A model generated the notes under the pieces. The model saw nothing but the letters and a program-made list of their open reading frames with translations. It had not been told where the DNA came from and searched no databases. Of a stretch of DNA of 64,000 nt, positions 35,215 to 42,572 are shown in pieces (the first letter of the stretch is position 1; the number at the start of each line of letters is the position of its first letter). Where the stretch lies: contig CAZPWT010000039.1 in assembly GCA_964590435.1 (NCBI GenBank), positions 114,011 through 178,010 of the forward strand, written 5' to 3'. Made by a program: the position numbers and the translations under genes. This DNA is from WSZJ01 sp964590435. GTDB lineage: Bacteria; Planctomycetota; MHYJ01; WSZJ01.

Positions 35215-36138
35215 CTAGGCGTTAGAGGAAACCTCGGTTGTTTTCTGTTTCGGACCGCCGCTTCTTCCCATCAGGAAGACCACGACGACCAGCACGACGC
35301 AGGCACCGACAACTCCGATCGTAACGGCCGGGCTCCAGATCGAATGGCTTTGGGACCTCTGAATCTTCGTCACTCGCTGCGCAAGAAAGTAAGGAACCCT
35401 CACGAACTGGCCTTTCGTCGTCTCATACTTGTGCGTCCGGATGAAGACTCCGTCCGCCTCGATCGATTGCCGCAAGTCTATCCCATCAGGCCTCTCAAGC
35501 ACATCCACGATGCATCCCTGCGTGCCAGATAGGTCTACCAAGTAGAGCCTGTAAACGGAATCGTAGGGGCCCTGGTTCGATTCCAGCCGGATATTCGAAT
35601 AGACCTTATTCACGAGCCCAGAAAGACTTACGACGTTTCCGCGATGATTCGCGGGATTTTTCAGGAAGTCCACGTAGTCGAATGACTCTTCCGGCTTCAA
35701 ACCCTCCCCAGGCTTGAGGTTCGCAATGTGCCTCACCAGGTACTTGAACCCCTTGTCCGTCACCACGTCATCCAGCGGACTGTCGTCCTTCTCCTCCGCC
35801 AGCATGTTGTCCCACTTCACCTGCGCCCCCGCCACCCCAGGCTGCGGCCCCGCCTTCAACGCCTCCTGACGCCTCTCCCACGCCTCCTTGTCCCTCTTCA
35901 GGTCCTCCTGCATCTTGATCGCGTTCCACTTGAACTGCAGCACCACCGCCACCCCCGCCAGCGCCATGATCGCGAAGATGAACAGCCGCTTCATCTCCCC
36001 GGCCGTCGAAAACGCGTTCCGCGTGTTGTACCGCGCCTTGATCTGGTCGATCTCGGCCTTGTGCACACGGGGAAGCGGCGCTTCCGAAGGAGTCGGTTTC
36101 GGTTCGGTCATGGTGGCGTTGGGGGTGTTTTCGGGCAT
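35215..36138 (-). CDS. bitopic/two-helix membrane protein of the ExbBD operon
   Basis: I do not recognise the family. The 307-residue protein has a Pro-rich, charged N-terminus, a membrane helix at about residues 50-70 (MKRLFIFAIMALAGVAVVLQF), a soluble domain of about 190 residues (DYVDFLKNPANHRGNVVSLSG, which reads like an OB-fold or cyclin-like nucleotide-free domain), and a second helix near the C-terminus (PAVTIGVVGACVVLVVVVFLMG). It lies 8 nt from the preceding ExbD and 13 nt from T5, so it is part of the motor operon and may be a structural or periplasmic partner. The 3' half is noticeably less GC-rich than its neighbours. Start at ATG 36138; the Met nine codons later is possible. Confidence 0.75.
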   Translation of the reverse strand: MPENTPNATMTEPKPTPSEAPLPRVHKAEIDQIKARYNTRNAFSTAGEMKRLFIFAIMALAGVAVVLQFKWNAIKMQEDLKRDKEAWERRQEALKAGPQPGVAGAQVKWDNMLAEEKDDSPLDDVVTDKGFKYLVRHIANLKPGEGLKPEESFDYVDFLKNPANHRGNVVSLSGLVNKVYSNIRLESNQGPYDSVYRLYLVDLSGTQGCIVDVLERPDGIDLRQSIEADGVFIRTHKYETTKGQFVRVPYFLAQRVTKIQRSQSHSIWSPAVTIGVVGACVVLVVVVFLMGRSGGPKQKTTEVSSNA

Positions 36139-36146
36139 GGAAGTGC

Positions 36147-36602
36147 CTACTTGCCCTGGACCGGACCGGCGAGTTCGACGTTTTCGATCCGGTGGGCCTT
36201 GCACAGGTCCAGCACGTTGACGACGTCCTTCCAAGGGACATCGGGAAGGGCATCGATGATCGCATTGGCTTCAGGATCTTCGCGCCGCTTGAGTTCCAGC
36301 CCTGAAGCGATCGCTGCGGCCAGCTCTTCGTCGGCGGCATACGTCCGGCTGCCGATCGTGCGCACCGAGGACTGCGTTGCGGCGTCCCAGGTCATCTTGA
36401 CTCGGACTTCTTCAATGATGACGTGCGGAGGGGGAGGGCCGATTGGCCCCTTGTTCTTGGGCAACCAGCTCTCGATCTTTCCCTCGAGCTGTTTGAAGTG
36501 GAACGAGCACATGAAGAAGATGCAGAGGCAGAAGATGATGTCGACCATCGGGGCGACGTTCAGGGAGACCGGGTTGTCCTCGCCGGCGGAGCCGTGGGCC
36601 AT
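36147..36602 (-). CDS. ExbD/TolR-family protein, subtype A, copy 2
   Basis: This 151-residue protein has one membrane helix with the essential Asp of the ExbD family (NVAPMVDIIFCLCIFFM) and a periplasmic domain ending in DALPDVPWKDVVNVLDLCKAH, the usual ExbD C-terminal fold. Together with ExbB it forms a proton-driven stator. It is a close paralogue of the protein at 37212-37679 (same helix, same FKQLEGK-[IM]-ESWLPK after it). The spacing of 15 nt to the gene before and 8 nt to the gene after supports one transcript. Confidence 0.9.
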   Translation of the reverse strand: MAHGSAGEDNPVSLNVAPMVDIIFCLCIFFMCSFHFKQLEGKIESWLPKNKGPIGPPPPHVIIEEVRVKMTWDAATQSSVRTIGSRTYAADEELAAAIASGLELKRREDPEANAIIDALPDVPWKDVVNVLDLCKAHRIENVELAGPVQGK

Positions 36603-36617
36603 GTTCCGTTCCTCCGA

Positions 36618-37148
36618 TTACCGCGTACCGAGGGGAGCGGCCGCGCCGCTCTCGACCCTGTAAACCTTTGCCTTGGCACAGGTCATCATCACCTGCTGGA
36701 CGACGCCGTACGGGGCGGACTTGTCGCCGCGGATCATGACGGCGCGTTCGGAGAACCCGCCGACGTTCGAGCGTCCCGGGTCCGCATCGCCGATGAGGAG
36801 CCCGAGGAGCCGGCCGCGGTCCTGCTCGTCGCGGACGTCGAAATCCTGGCCGCGCACGCCGACCAGCCAGTGCGCTTCGTTCCGGCACACGCCTCCCGCG
36901 ACGAAATCCGGGCAGCCGCGGGTCGCGTGGTACACGTTGATCGTCGTGCGGCCTTCCTTCGGAGCCTCGCCGCCGTCCTTCGCCACGGTCACCGCCGTGG
37001 GGAGCTCGACCGCCTCGAGCTCGCGCTGGCCCATGTCGGCGCCCAGCATGAAGAACAGCAGCATGAGGAACATGATGTCGACCATGGGGACGAGGTTGAT
37101 GGCCGTAGCCTCCTCGACGCTCACGGGCTGAATCCGGTTTCCGCTCAT
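36618..37148 (-). CDS. ExbD/TolR-family protein, subtype B, copy 2
   Basis: The 176-residue product has the family helix with its Asp (NLVPMVDIMFLMLLFFMLG), then a periplasmic domain containing EGRTTINVYH, the Cys pair region GCPDFVAGGVC, and the C-terminal SAPYGVVQQVMMTCAKAKVY. The subtype differs from A by a longer periplasmic part and by the sequence after the helix (MGQRELE). It pairs with subtype A 15 nt downstream. The B-A gene pair occurs twice in a row, so the pair was duplicated as a unit. Confidence 0.9.
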   Translation of the reverse strand: MSGNRIQPVSVEEATAINLVPMVDIMFLMLLFFMLGADMGQRELEAVELPTAVTVAKDGGEAPKEGRTTINVYHATRGCPDFVAGGVCRNEAHWLVGVRGQDFDVRDEQDRGRLLGLLIGDADPGRSNVGGFSERAVMIRGDKSAPYGVVQQVMMTCAKAKVYRVESGAAAPLGTR

Positions 37149-37211
37149 GGTTGGCTCCGGGGGAGGGCCGTCCCCCGGCTCGCGCCGGGGGACAGCCGCC
37201 TTAGATCGTCA

Positions 37212-37679
37212 CTACTTCCACTGGCCGGGCATCGGCGCCGCAAGCTCCACCTTCTCGAGCTTGTTGCGCTTGCAGATGTCCATCACCAGGATCACGTCCT
37301 TCCACGGCACGTCGGGAAGCGCGTCCACGATCACGGGCGTTTCGGGCTTGCCCAGCGACTTGAACTTCTCGATGCGCTCCACGAGGATCGAACCGAGCTC
37401 CTCGTCGGAGTTCACCACCTGGGCGTTCACCTTGCGCGTCGTCGTGTTCGTCGTTGCGTCCCATTTCATGAAGACGCGGACTTCCTCGAGGATCGGGTTC
37501 GGCACGGGGTCGCCGAAGACGCCCTTGTCCTTGGGGAGCCACGACTCCATCTTTCCTTCGAGCTGCTTGAAGTGGAACGAGCACATGAAGAAGATGCACA
37601 GGCAGAAGATGATGTCGACCATCGGCGCCACGTTAAGGCTGACCGGGTTGTCTTCGCCTGCACCGCCATGGGCCGCCAT
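37212..37679 (-). CDS. ExbD/TolR-family protein, subtype A, copy 1
   Basis: This 155-residue protein begins at ATG 37679 behind GGAGGTCAG. It has the membrane helix NVAPMVDIIFCLCIFFM, with the proton-carrying Asp, followed by FKQLEGKMESWLPKDKG, and ends with DALPDVPWKDVILVMDICKRN. Copy 2 at 36147 is nearly identical through the helix. The 63-nt gap to the next gene is the largest in the operon but holds no terminator. Confidence 0.9.
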   Translation of the reverse strand: MAAHGGAGEDNPVSLNVAPMVDIIFCLCIFFMCSFHFKQLEGKMESWLPKDKGVFGDPVPNPILEEVRVFMKWDATTNTTTRKVNAQVVNSDEELGSILVERIEKFKSLGKPETPVIVDALPDVPWKDVILVMDICKRNKLEKVELAAPMPGQWK

Positions 37680-37695
37680 GACTGACCTCCGTTTA

Positions 37696-38265
37696 CTAGT
37701 CTTTGAACTTTGAGTTGTCGGGAGCCGGCTGGGCTGCGCCCGTCTCGATCTTGTAGATCCCACATTCCGCGGCCAGGTTCATCACGTGCTGGACGGCGCC
37801 GTACGGGGCCTTGCCGTCCGCGCGGATCATGACGAGCCGTTCCGACACGCGGTCACCGATGGACGCCTTGCCTTCCTCCGAGTCACGCTTCAGCAGGCCG
37901 CGGAGCTTGTCCCGCTGCTCCGGCACCTTGACGTTGTAGTCGTGGCCCCGGATGCCCACCTTCCAGTGCTCGTCGTTGCGGCAGACGACGTTGGCGTCCT
38001 TGCTGTCGTAATCGGCGCAGACCGTGCCGCGCTTCAGGTCGTGGTAGACGTTGATCGTCGTCCGCCCTTCCTTCGGCGCGTCACCCTTGTCCTCCTTGAT
38101 GGAAGAGGCGAGCGGGAGCGTGACTTCCTCCAGTTCGCGCTGTCCCATGTCGGAGCCGAGCATGAAGAAGAGCAGCATGAGGAACATGATGTCCACCATC
38201 GGCACCAGGTTGATGCTGGTCGCTTCTTCGACGTCGACCGGCTTTGAGAGTGAGTGTTTGGCCAT
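37696..38265 (-). CDS. ExbD/TolR-family protein, subtype B, copy 1
   Basis: This 189-residue protein has the membrane helix NLVPMVDIMFLMLLFFMLG and the periplasmic motifs EGRTTINVYHDLKRG, VCRNDEHWKVGIRG and APYGAVQHVMNLAAECGIY. It is the closest ExbD to ExbB in the operon (21-nt gap) and a paralogue of 36618-37148. Two cysteines in the periplasmic part (VCADYD and VVCRND) are matched by Cys in copy 2 and may form a disulfide. Confidence 0.9.
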   Translation of the reverse strand: MAKHSLSKPVDVEEATSINLVPMVDIMFLMLLFFMLGSDMGQRELEEVTLPLASSIKEDKGDAPKEGRTTINVYHDLKRGTVCADYDSKDANVVCRNDEHWKVGIRGHDYNVKVPEQRDKLRGLLKRDSEEGKASIGDRVSERLVMIRADGKAPYGAVQHVMNLAAECGIYKIETGAAQPAPDNSKFKD

Positions 38266-38286
38266 GGTTTTCTCCCGGGACGCCGA

Positions 38287-39012
38287 TTACTGGGGCGGGG
38301 TCTCCATCACCGACCGCGACAGCAGTTCGCCGGCGATCGTGTTGAGCGAAAGGGTGGTCCCGGAGATCTTGTTCTTGAAGAAGAACGCGATGGTGAGGAA
38401 GACGATGGCCGCGAAGAGGCCCATGGTCGTGTTCACCAGCGACTCGTACACGCCGACGGCCAGGTCGGCCGGGGTGGGCGACTTCATCTGCTCGATCTTC
38501 TGGAAGGAGCTGACCATGCCCGTCACCGTGCCGAGCAGCCCGAGCAGCGGCGCGATGTTCCCGATGAGCGCGAGGTAGGAGATCTTCGCGTTGAGGCGGA
38601 AGGCCTCTTCCGCGATCGACTCCTCCATGCCCTTCTTCATTTCCTCGTAGCCGGCCTCGCCGCGGACGACGGCTCCGGCGACGATGCGGGCGAGGTAGGA
38701 GCGGTCGGCGTCGCAGACGGAGAGGGCCTGCTCGAAGTTCTTTTCGGCGAGCAGGGTTTCAAGCTCCGAGATGAGGTGCGGGGGGCCGAGTTTCTCCTGG
38801 CGGAGGTTGACGGCGTACTGGATGGTGAGGGCGGTGCCGCAGACGGAGACGCCGACGAGCATGATTCCGACGAGGCCGGTCGTTTTGAAAAGGTCGAACC
38901 AGGACTTCTTTTCGACGTTCTCATTTTCCTCGCCGCCGGCGAAGGCCGTGGCACCCAGCATGGTCATGAAGGCGACGAGAGCGACGACGGCGATGACTTT
39001 CCTCCAGTTCAC
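38287..39012 (-). CDS. ExbB/TolQ/MotA-family proton channel protein
   Basis: The 241-residue protein starts at GTG 39012 behind GGAGGAGG. It has an N-terminal hydrophobic segment that reads as a cleavable signal (AVVALVAFMTMLGATAFAGG), a first membrane helix (GLVGIMLVGVSVCGTALTIQY), a cytoplasmic loop with the family Arg/Glu-rich helices (ARIVAGAVVRGEAGYEEMKKG), and the two conserved C-terminal helices (YLALIGNIAPLLGLLGTVTGM and VNTTMGLFAAIVFLTIAFFF). With ExbD it makes a proton-motive-force motor. It is the first gene of the operon that runs through four ExbD genes to T5. Confidence 0.93.
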   Translation of the reverse strand: MNWRKVIAVVALVAFMTMLGATAFAGGEENENVEKKSWFDLFKTTGLVGIMLVGVSVCGTALTIQYAVNLRQEKLGPPHLISELETLLAEKNFEQALSVCDADRSYLARIVAGAVVRGEAGYEEMKKGMEESIAEEAFRLNAKISYLALIGNIAPLLGLLGTVTGMVSSFQKIEQMKSPTPADLAVGVYESLVNTTMGLFAAIVFLTIAFFFKNKISGTTLSLNTIAGELLSRSVMETPPQ

Positions 39013-39575
39013 TTGAAACCTCCTCCGGGAAATGGGAACGGGAAAAGACTACGGGTCGAGCGGGAGCAATCGCAAGGGGAGTGCCGGGAGTAGTGGAATG
39101 TTCGGAATAGATGCAAGGTGTTGATGTGAAGTGGTTTATGAATTGGGACGAGGCGTCCCGTCGCCGAGCGAATCCCGGGGCGAAATGGGGCAGTGTGCCA
39201 CACGAATTCCGCTGATAGGCGCAACTCGAATCCCGCCAATTAGTTACGGTAACATCGTTGGGTCGGGGCATTCCGCCCCAGTTGAGCACCGCTTCACCAC
39301 CGCTCGCGCTCAAGTTTCGCGGGTCCGGGAGCCGATATCTTTGCATTTCAGCCCTTCGCGGTTTATAATTTTTAAGCGTTTGAGGCGACTTCGGGGCGGG
39401 TCCGACGTTTGCGACGCCGTTCCTCATGACTTTTCGCGTGTTTTGTCCCGATTTTCCCTAACCTTTGGCTGCGAAACGCGCTTAGTAAGGAAAGGCCTTC
39501 GCGGTCGGGCGGGAAAAACAGGACAGGTGTGCAGGTCGCGTGCACAAATGCGACCCGCCGTTGGGAGGGGTGGCC
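39013..39575. other. divergent intergenic region with promoter for the kinase gene
   Basis: This 563-nt gap between the divergent exbB-like gene and the Ser/Thr kinase gene is much less GC-rich than the genes around it. It holds a good sigma-70 promoter towards the kinase gene. It also holds the short perfect palindrome GTTACGGTAAC (39243-39253). No gene, RNA or clear minus-strand promoter could be recognised. It must contain the start point of the motor operon. Confidence 0.6.
39341..39369 (+). promoter_or_regulatory. sigma-70-type promoter for the Ser/Thr kinase gene
   Basis: A -35 box TTGCAT (39341-39346) and a perfect -10 box TATAAT (39364-39369) are separated by 17 nt. Transcription would start near 39377, leaving a leader of about 200 nt before the kinase ATG at 39576. 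Confidence 0.65.
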
Positions 39576-41681
39576 ATGCCCAGGATCGGCGACAGAATCA
39601 GCGAGTACATCCTCACCGAGAAATGCGGTGAAGGCGGCTTCGGCGAAGTCTGGAAGGCCAACCACCATATTTTCGCCGCCGACGCCGTCGCGGTGAAGAT
39701 CCCCACCGACTCCACCTACGTCGACTTCCTCCGCAACGAAGGCGTCATCCAGCACAACCTCCAGCACCCCCACATCGTCCGCACCATCGGCCTCGATCCC
39801 AACGCCCAGCCGCCCTATTTCGTGATGGAGTACGTCGAAGGGACCGCCCTCAGGGCGCTTCTGAAGGAAAAGGGCCGCCTGGGGTTCCGCGAAGCGGCGG
39901 ACATCGCGATCCAGATCCTGGAGGCGCTGGCGTTTGCGCACGAGCGCGGGGTGACGCACCGGGACCTGAAGCCCGAGAACATCCTGCTGTCGAAGGCGGG
40001 GCCGGCGGCTTGCGAGCGGGCGGCGGTGCACCAGTCGCTGGGCGGCGTGTGGCGCGTGAAGATCTCGGACTTCGGCCTCGGGTCCGTGGCGCGCGCCGTG
40101 ACGCACACGATGTACCTCTCGGGGATCGCGAAGACGCAGGCCGGGATGGCGATCACCGGCACGATCGAGTACATGTCCCCCGAGCAGCGGCGCGGCGGCG
40201 GCGAGGCCGACCCGCGCGCCGACGTCTACTCCGTGGGCGTCGTGCTCTACGAGATGCTGACCGGCGACATCCCCGTCGGCGCGTTCCGCTACCCGGCGCA
40301 ATTGCGCAACGACGTCCCTTCCGAGATCGACCTCATCATCCGCGGCTGCCTCCTCCCCGATCCCCGCGAGCGCTTCGCGTCGGCCCGCGAAATCCTGGAG
40401 GACCTTGTGGCGGCGGTGGAAGGGCGCCCGATGTCGCACGTGGCGCGGCTGCTGCCGTCGGAGCGGTCGGCGTTCGAGCCGGTCCCGCTGGCGCAACTGG
40501 CGCCGATGGGAGTGTTCACGTTCCGGGGCGGGGCGGAAGCGGCGACGATCCAGGAGCTGGCGAACGCGGCGGACGCGAACTGGGAGGATGCGAAGCACCA
40601 CCTGTACTGCGGCGACTTCGAGTCGTGGCTGCGGCGAGTGGGGGAGAAGGAGCTGTCGCGGAAGGCGATGGAGATTCGCGAGACGATCCCGGACCGGAAC
40701 GTCGGGCTCGAGGGGTTCCTGCAGACGACGGGCCGGGTCGCGCGGCCGAAGCTGGAGCTGGACGTGGAGAGGCTCGAGTTCGACGACGTCCCGCGCGGGC
40801 TGTCGCGCAGGACGCGCGTCTTCGTGAACAACCTCGGCCGCGGCTGGCTCAGCGGCACGGCGTCGTCCAGCCACCCGTGGCTCAAGGTCCTCACGCCGAC
40901 GTTCCAGGGGGACGACGTCCCGGTCGACCTCCTCGTCGACTCCGACAAGCTCAAGCCCGGCGAAACGCACTCCGCGACGCTCACGTTCCGCTCGAATGGC
41001 GGCGAAGCGCAGGTGCCCGTGATGATCCGCGTCGTCCCGCAGCCGGCGAAGATGCGGGTGGAGGAGAAGCGGCTCTACATTTCCGCCGGCGGGCGGCTGG
41101 CCGAGGGCTCGGTGAACGTCGCCAACGACGGCGATGCGCCGCTGAGCGTGACGGCGACCGCCCCTTACGACTGCGTCCGGTTCAACGAGGCGTTTCCCCT
41201 CGCCGTCAACCGCCGGTTCCGCCTCGGTTTCGCCGTCGACGTGCCCAAGCTGCGCAGCATGACCGGCGGCGACGGTCGCATCGAAATCCCGGTGACCGTC
41301 ACCGGCAATGGCGGGACCTCCGTCGTCCCCGTCCGCATCCAGCTCTCCGAGGGCTTCCCCCTCTTCTCGCTCATCCTCGGCGGCTCCCTCGCGACCGTCC
41401 TCTTCGCGATGGGCCTCGCCGAGAATTTCGTCTTCCACCTCGTCTACCTCTTCGGCCTCTTCCGCCTCCTCTACAAGATCAGCCAGCCCTCGCAGGCCAC
41501 CAGCACGGAGCCCTTCCTCATCGAGCGCGCCGCGGACCGCAACCGGTCGATCGCGTTCTGGGGGGCGTTCTGCCTGCTCGGGACGGTCCTGCTGATCGGC
41601 GCGCAGGGGAACGCGTGGGGGAGCCGGGAAGCGCGGGAAGGGCCGCGGAAGCTGATCTACAGGGCGGACGGCGCGAGGTAG
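39576..41681 (+). CDS. membrane Ser/Thr protein kinase with C-terminal Ig-like region
   Basis: The 701-residue protein begins with a Hanks-type kinase domain (about 1-275): Gly loop GEGGFGEVW, Lys in AVKIP, catalytic HRDLKPENILL, DFGLG, and activation loop GTIEYMSPEQ. A short module follows (IQELANAADANWEDAKHHLY, then FESWLRRVG), of a kind also seen in bacterial Hsp70-like and kinase proteins. Next is a beta-rich, Ig-like region (about 390-575, with DDVPRGLSRRTRVFVNNLGRG). Two hydrophobic segments near the C-terminus anchor it (about 595-625 and 655-675). ATG 39576 is preceded by GGGAGGGG. The substrate is unknown; the nearby motor and toroid genes are candidates only by position. Confidence 0.9.
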   Translation: MPRIGDRISEYILTEKCGEGGFGEVWKANHHIFAADAVAVKIPTDSTYVDFLRNEGVIQHNLQHPHIVRTIGLDPNAQPPYFVMEYVEGTALRALLKEKGRLGFREAADIAIQILEALAFAHERGVTHRDLKPENILLSKAGPAACERAAVHQSLGGVWRVKISDFGLGSVARAVTHTMYLSGIAKTQAGMAITGTIEYMSPEQRRGGGEADPRADVYSVGVVLYEMLTGDIPVGAFRYPAQLRNDVPSEIDLIIRGCLLPDPRERFASAREILEDLVAAVEGRPMSHVARLLPSERSAFEPVPLAQLAPMGVFTFRGGAEAATIQELANAADANWEDAKHHLYCGDFESWLRRVGEKELSRKAMEIRETIPDRNVGLEGFLQTTGRVARPKLELDVERLEFDDVPRGLSRRTRVFVNNLGRGWLSGTASSSHPWLKVLTPTFQGDDVPVDLLVDSDKLKPGETHSATLTFRSNGGEAQVPVMIRVVPQPAKMRVEEKRLYISAGGRLAEGSVNVANDGDAPLSVTATAPYDCVRFNEAFPLAVNRRFRLGFAVDVPKLRSMTGGDGRIEIPVTVTGNGGTSVVPVRIQLSEGFPLFSLILGGSLATVLFAMGLAENFVFHLVYLFGLFRLLYKISQPSQATSTEPFLIERAADRNRSIAFWGAFCLLGTVLLIGAQGNAWGSREAREGPRKLIYRADGAR

Positions 41682-41726
41682 GGTCGCTGCCCGGAACCAC
41701 GTCAGCGTCCCTGGTCGGCCGAATCC

Positions 41727-41763
41727 CGGGGTTGCGTTCCAACGGACGCAACCCCGTTTTATT
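41727..41763 (+). terminator. intrinsic terminator after the Ser/Thr kinase gene
   Basis: An 11-bp perfect stem (CGGGGTTGCGT with its complement) around an 8-nt loop is followed by TTTTATT. It lies 45 nt past the kinase stop codon and 48 nt before the next gene. Confidence 0.92.
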
Positions 41764-41810
41764 TCGACCGCGAGTTATGATGGGCCCATAACCACCCAGT
41801 GAGGTTTCCC

Positions 41811-42572
41811 ATGCGCACCCTCGCCGCCGTGTTCCTGCTCGCCACGATCGCATTCGCCGACCCCTGCGCTTCCTGCGGCACCGAAGTCGCCGCGGATGCG
41901 AATTTCTGCCCGAAGTGCGGTGCGGCGAAGAGCCCGGTCTCGAAGAAAGTGGAGGAGGCGGTGAAGACCGCCGAGGACCGGAAGAAGGACTTCATCGCTT
42001 CGCTGGAGGCGCTCAGGAAGGCCTACGACGACGCGGGGAACGCGCAGCGGGCGGCGGAGATCGACACGCTGATCCGCGGGCTGGAGGAGACGGGGCTGGG
42101 CGCCGACGCGGGGGGGATGACGGGCGGTGCGACGGGGGCGGGAGCGAAGGCGGGGGGAAAGAGCGACAAGGAGGCGAACGACCTGTACGAGTCGGCGAAG
42201 CTGTACATGTCGACGGTGAACCCTGCGAAGCGCGGTGGGAACCTGCTGATCGCGGTGGACAAGCTGCGGGAGATCGTGGAGAAGCATCCGGATTCCGACA
42301 AGGTGGTGGACGCCTGGTACAACATCGGGCGGTGCTACCACGACGGGTACGTGCGCCGGTACGAGGACGCGGTGAAGGCGTACGACAAGGTGAAGGAACT
42401 GGACCCGAACTACAGCGGCGACGCGCGGATCCTGGCGGCGCAGATCGTGGACAAGCTGGGGCGGTACAAGGAGGCGTACGAGCGCTACGGCGACGTGATC
42501 GAGCACGATGCGAACGTCAAGAACGTGGAGTGGGCGAAGGCGCGCCGGGCGAAGCTGGAGCCCTACAAGTAG
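41811..42572 (+). CDS. secreted zinc-ribbon plus TPR protein
   Basis: ATG 41811 follows GTGAGG. The 253-residue protein has a signal peptide (MRTLAAVFLLATIAFADP) directly followed by a zinc ribbon (CASCGTEVAADANFCPKCG), a helical segment (VEEAVKTAEDRKKDFIASLEA) that matches T4, a Gly-rich linker and TPR-like helices (about residues 125-250, AWYNIGRCYHDGYVRRYEDA). It shares the whole N-terminal module with the toroid T4, so the two proteins probably meet at the same site. The stop codon abuts the convergent tilS stop with no gap. Function unknown. Confidence 0.82.
   Translation: MRTLAAVFLLATIAFADPCASCGTEVAADANFCPKCGAAKSPVSKKVEEAVKTAEDRKKDFIASLEALRKAYDDAGNAQRAAEIDTLIRGLEETGLGADAGGMTGGATGAGAKAGGKSDKEANDLYESAKLYMSTVNPAKRGGNLLIAVDKLREIVEKHPDSDKVVDAWYNIGRCYHDGYVRRYEDAVKAYDKVKELDPNYSGDARILAAQIVDKLGRYKEAYERYGDVIEHDANVKNVEWAKARRAKLEPYK

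Noticed and set aside
39013..39575. Sigma-54 promoter for the ExbB operon (TGGCACACTGCCCC on the minus strand)
   Set aside because: The -24 half looks right but the -12 GC is not at the required distance; I would not call it.
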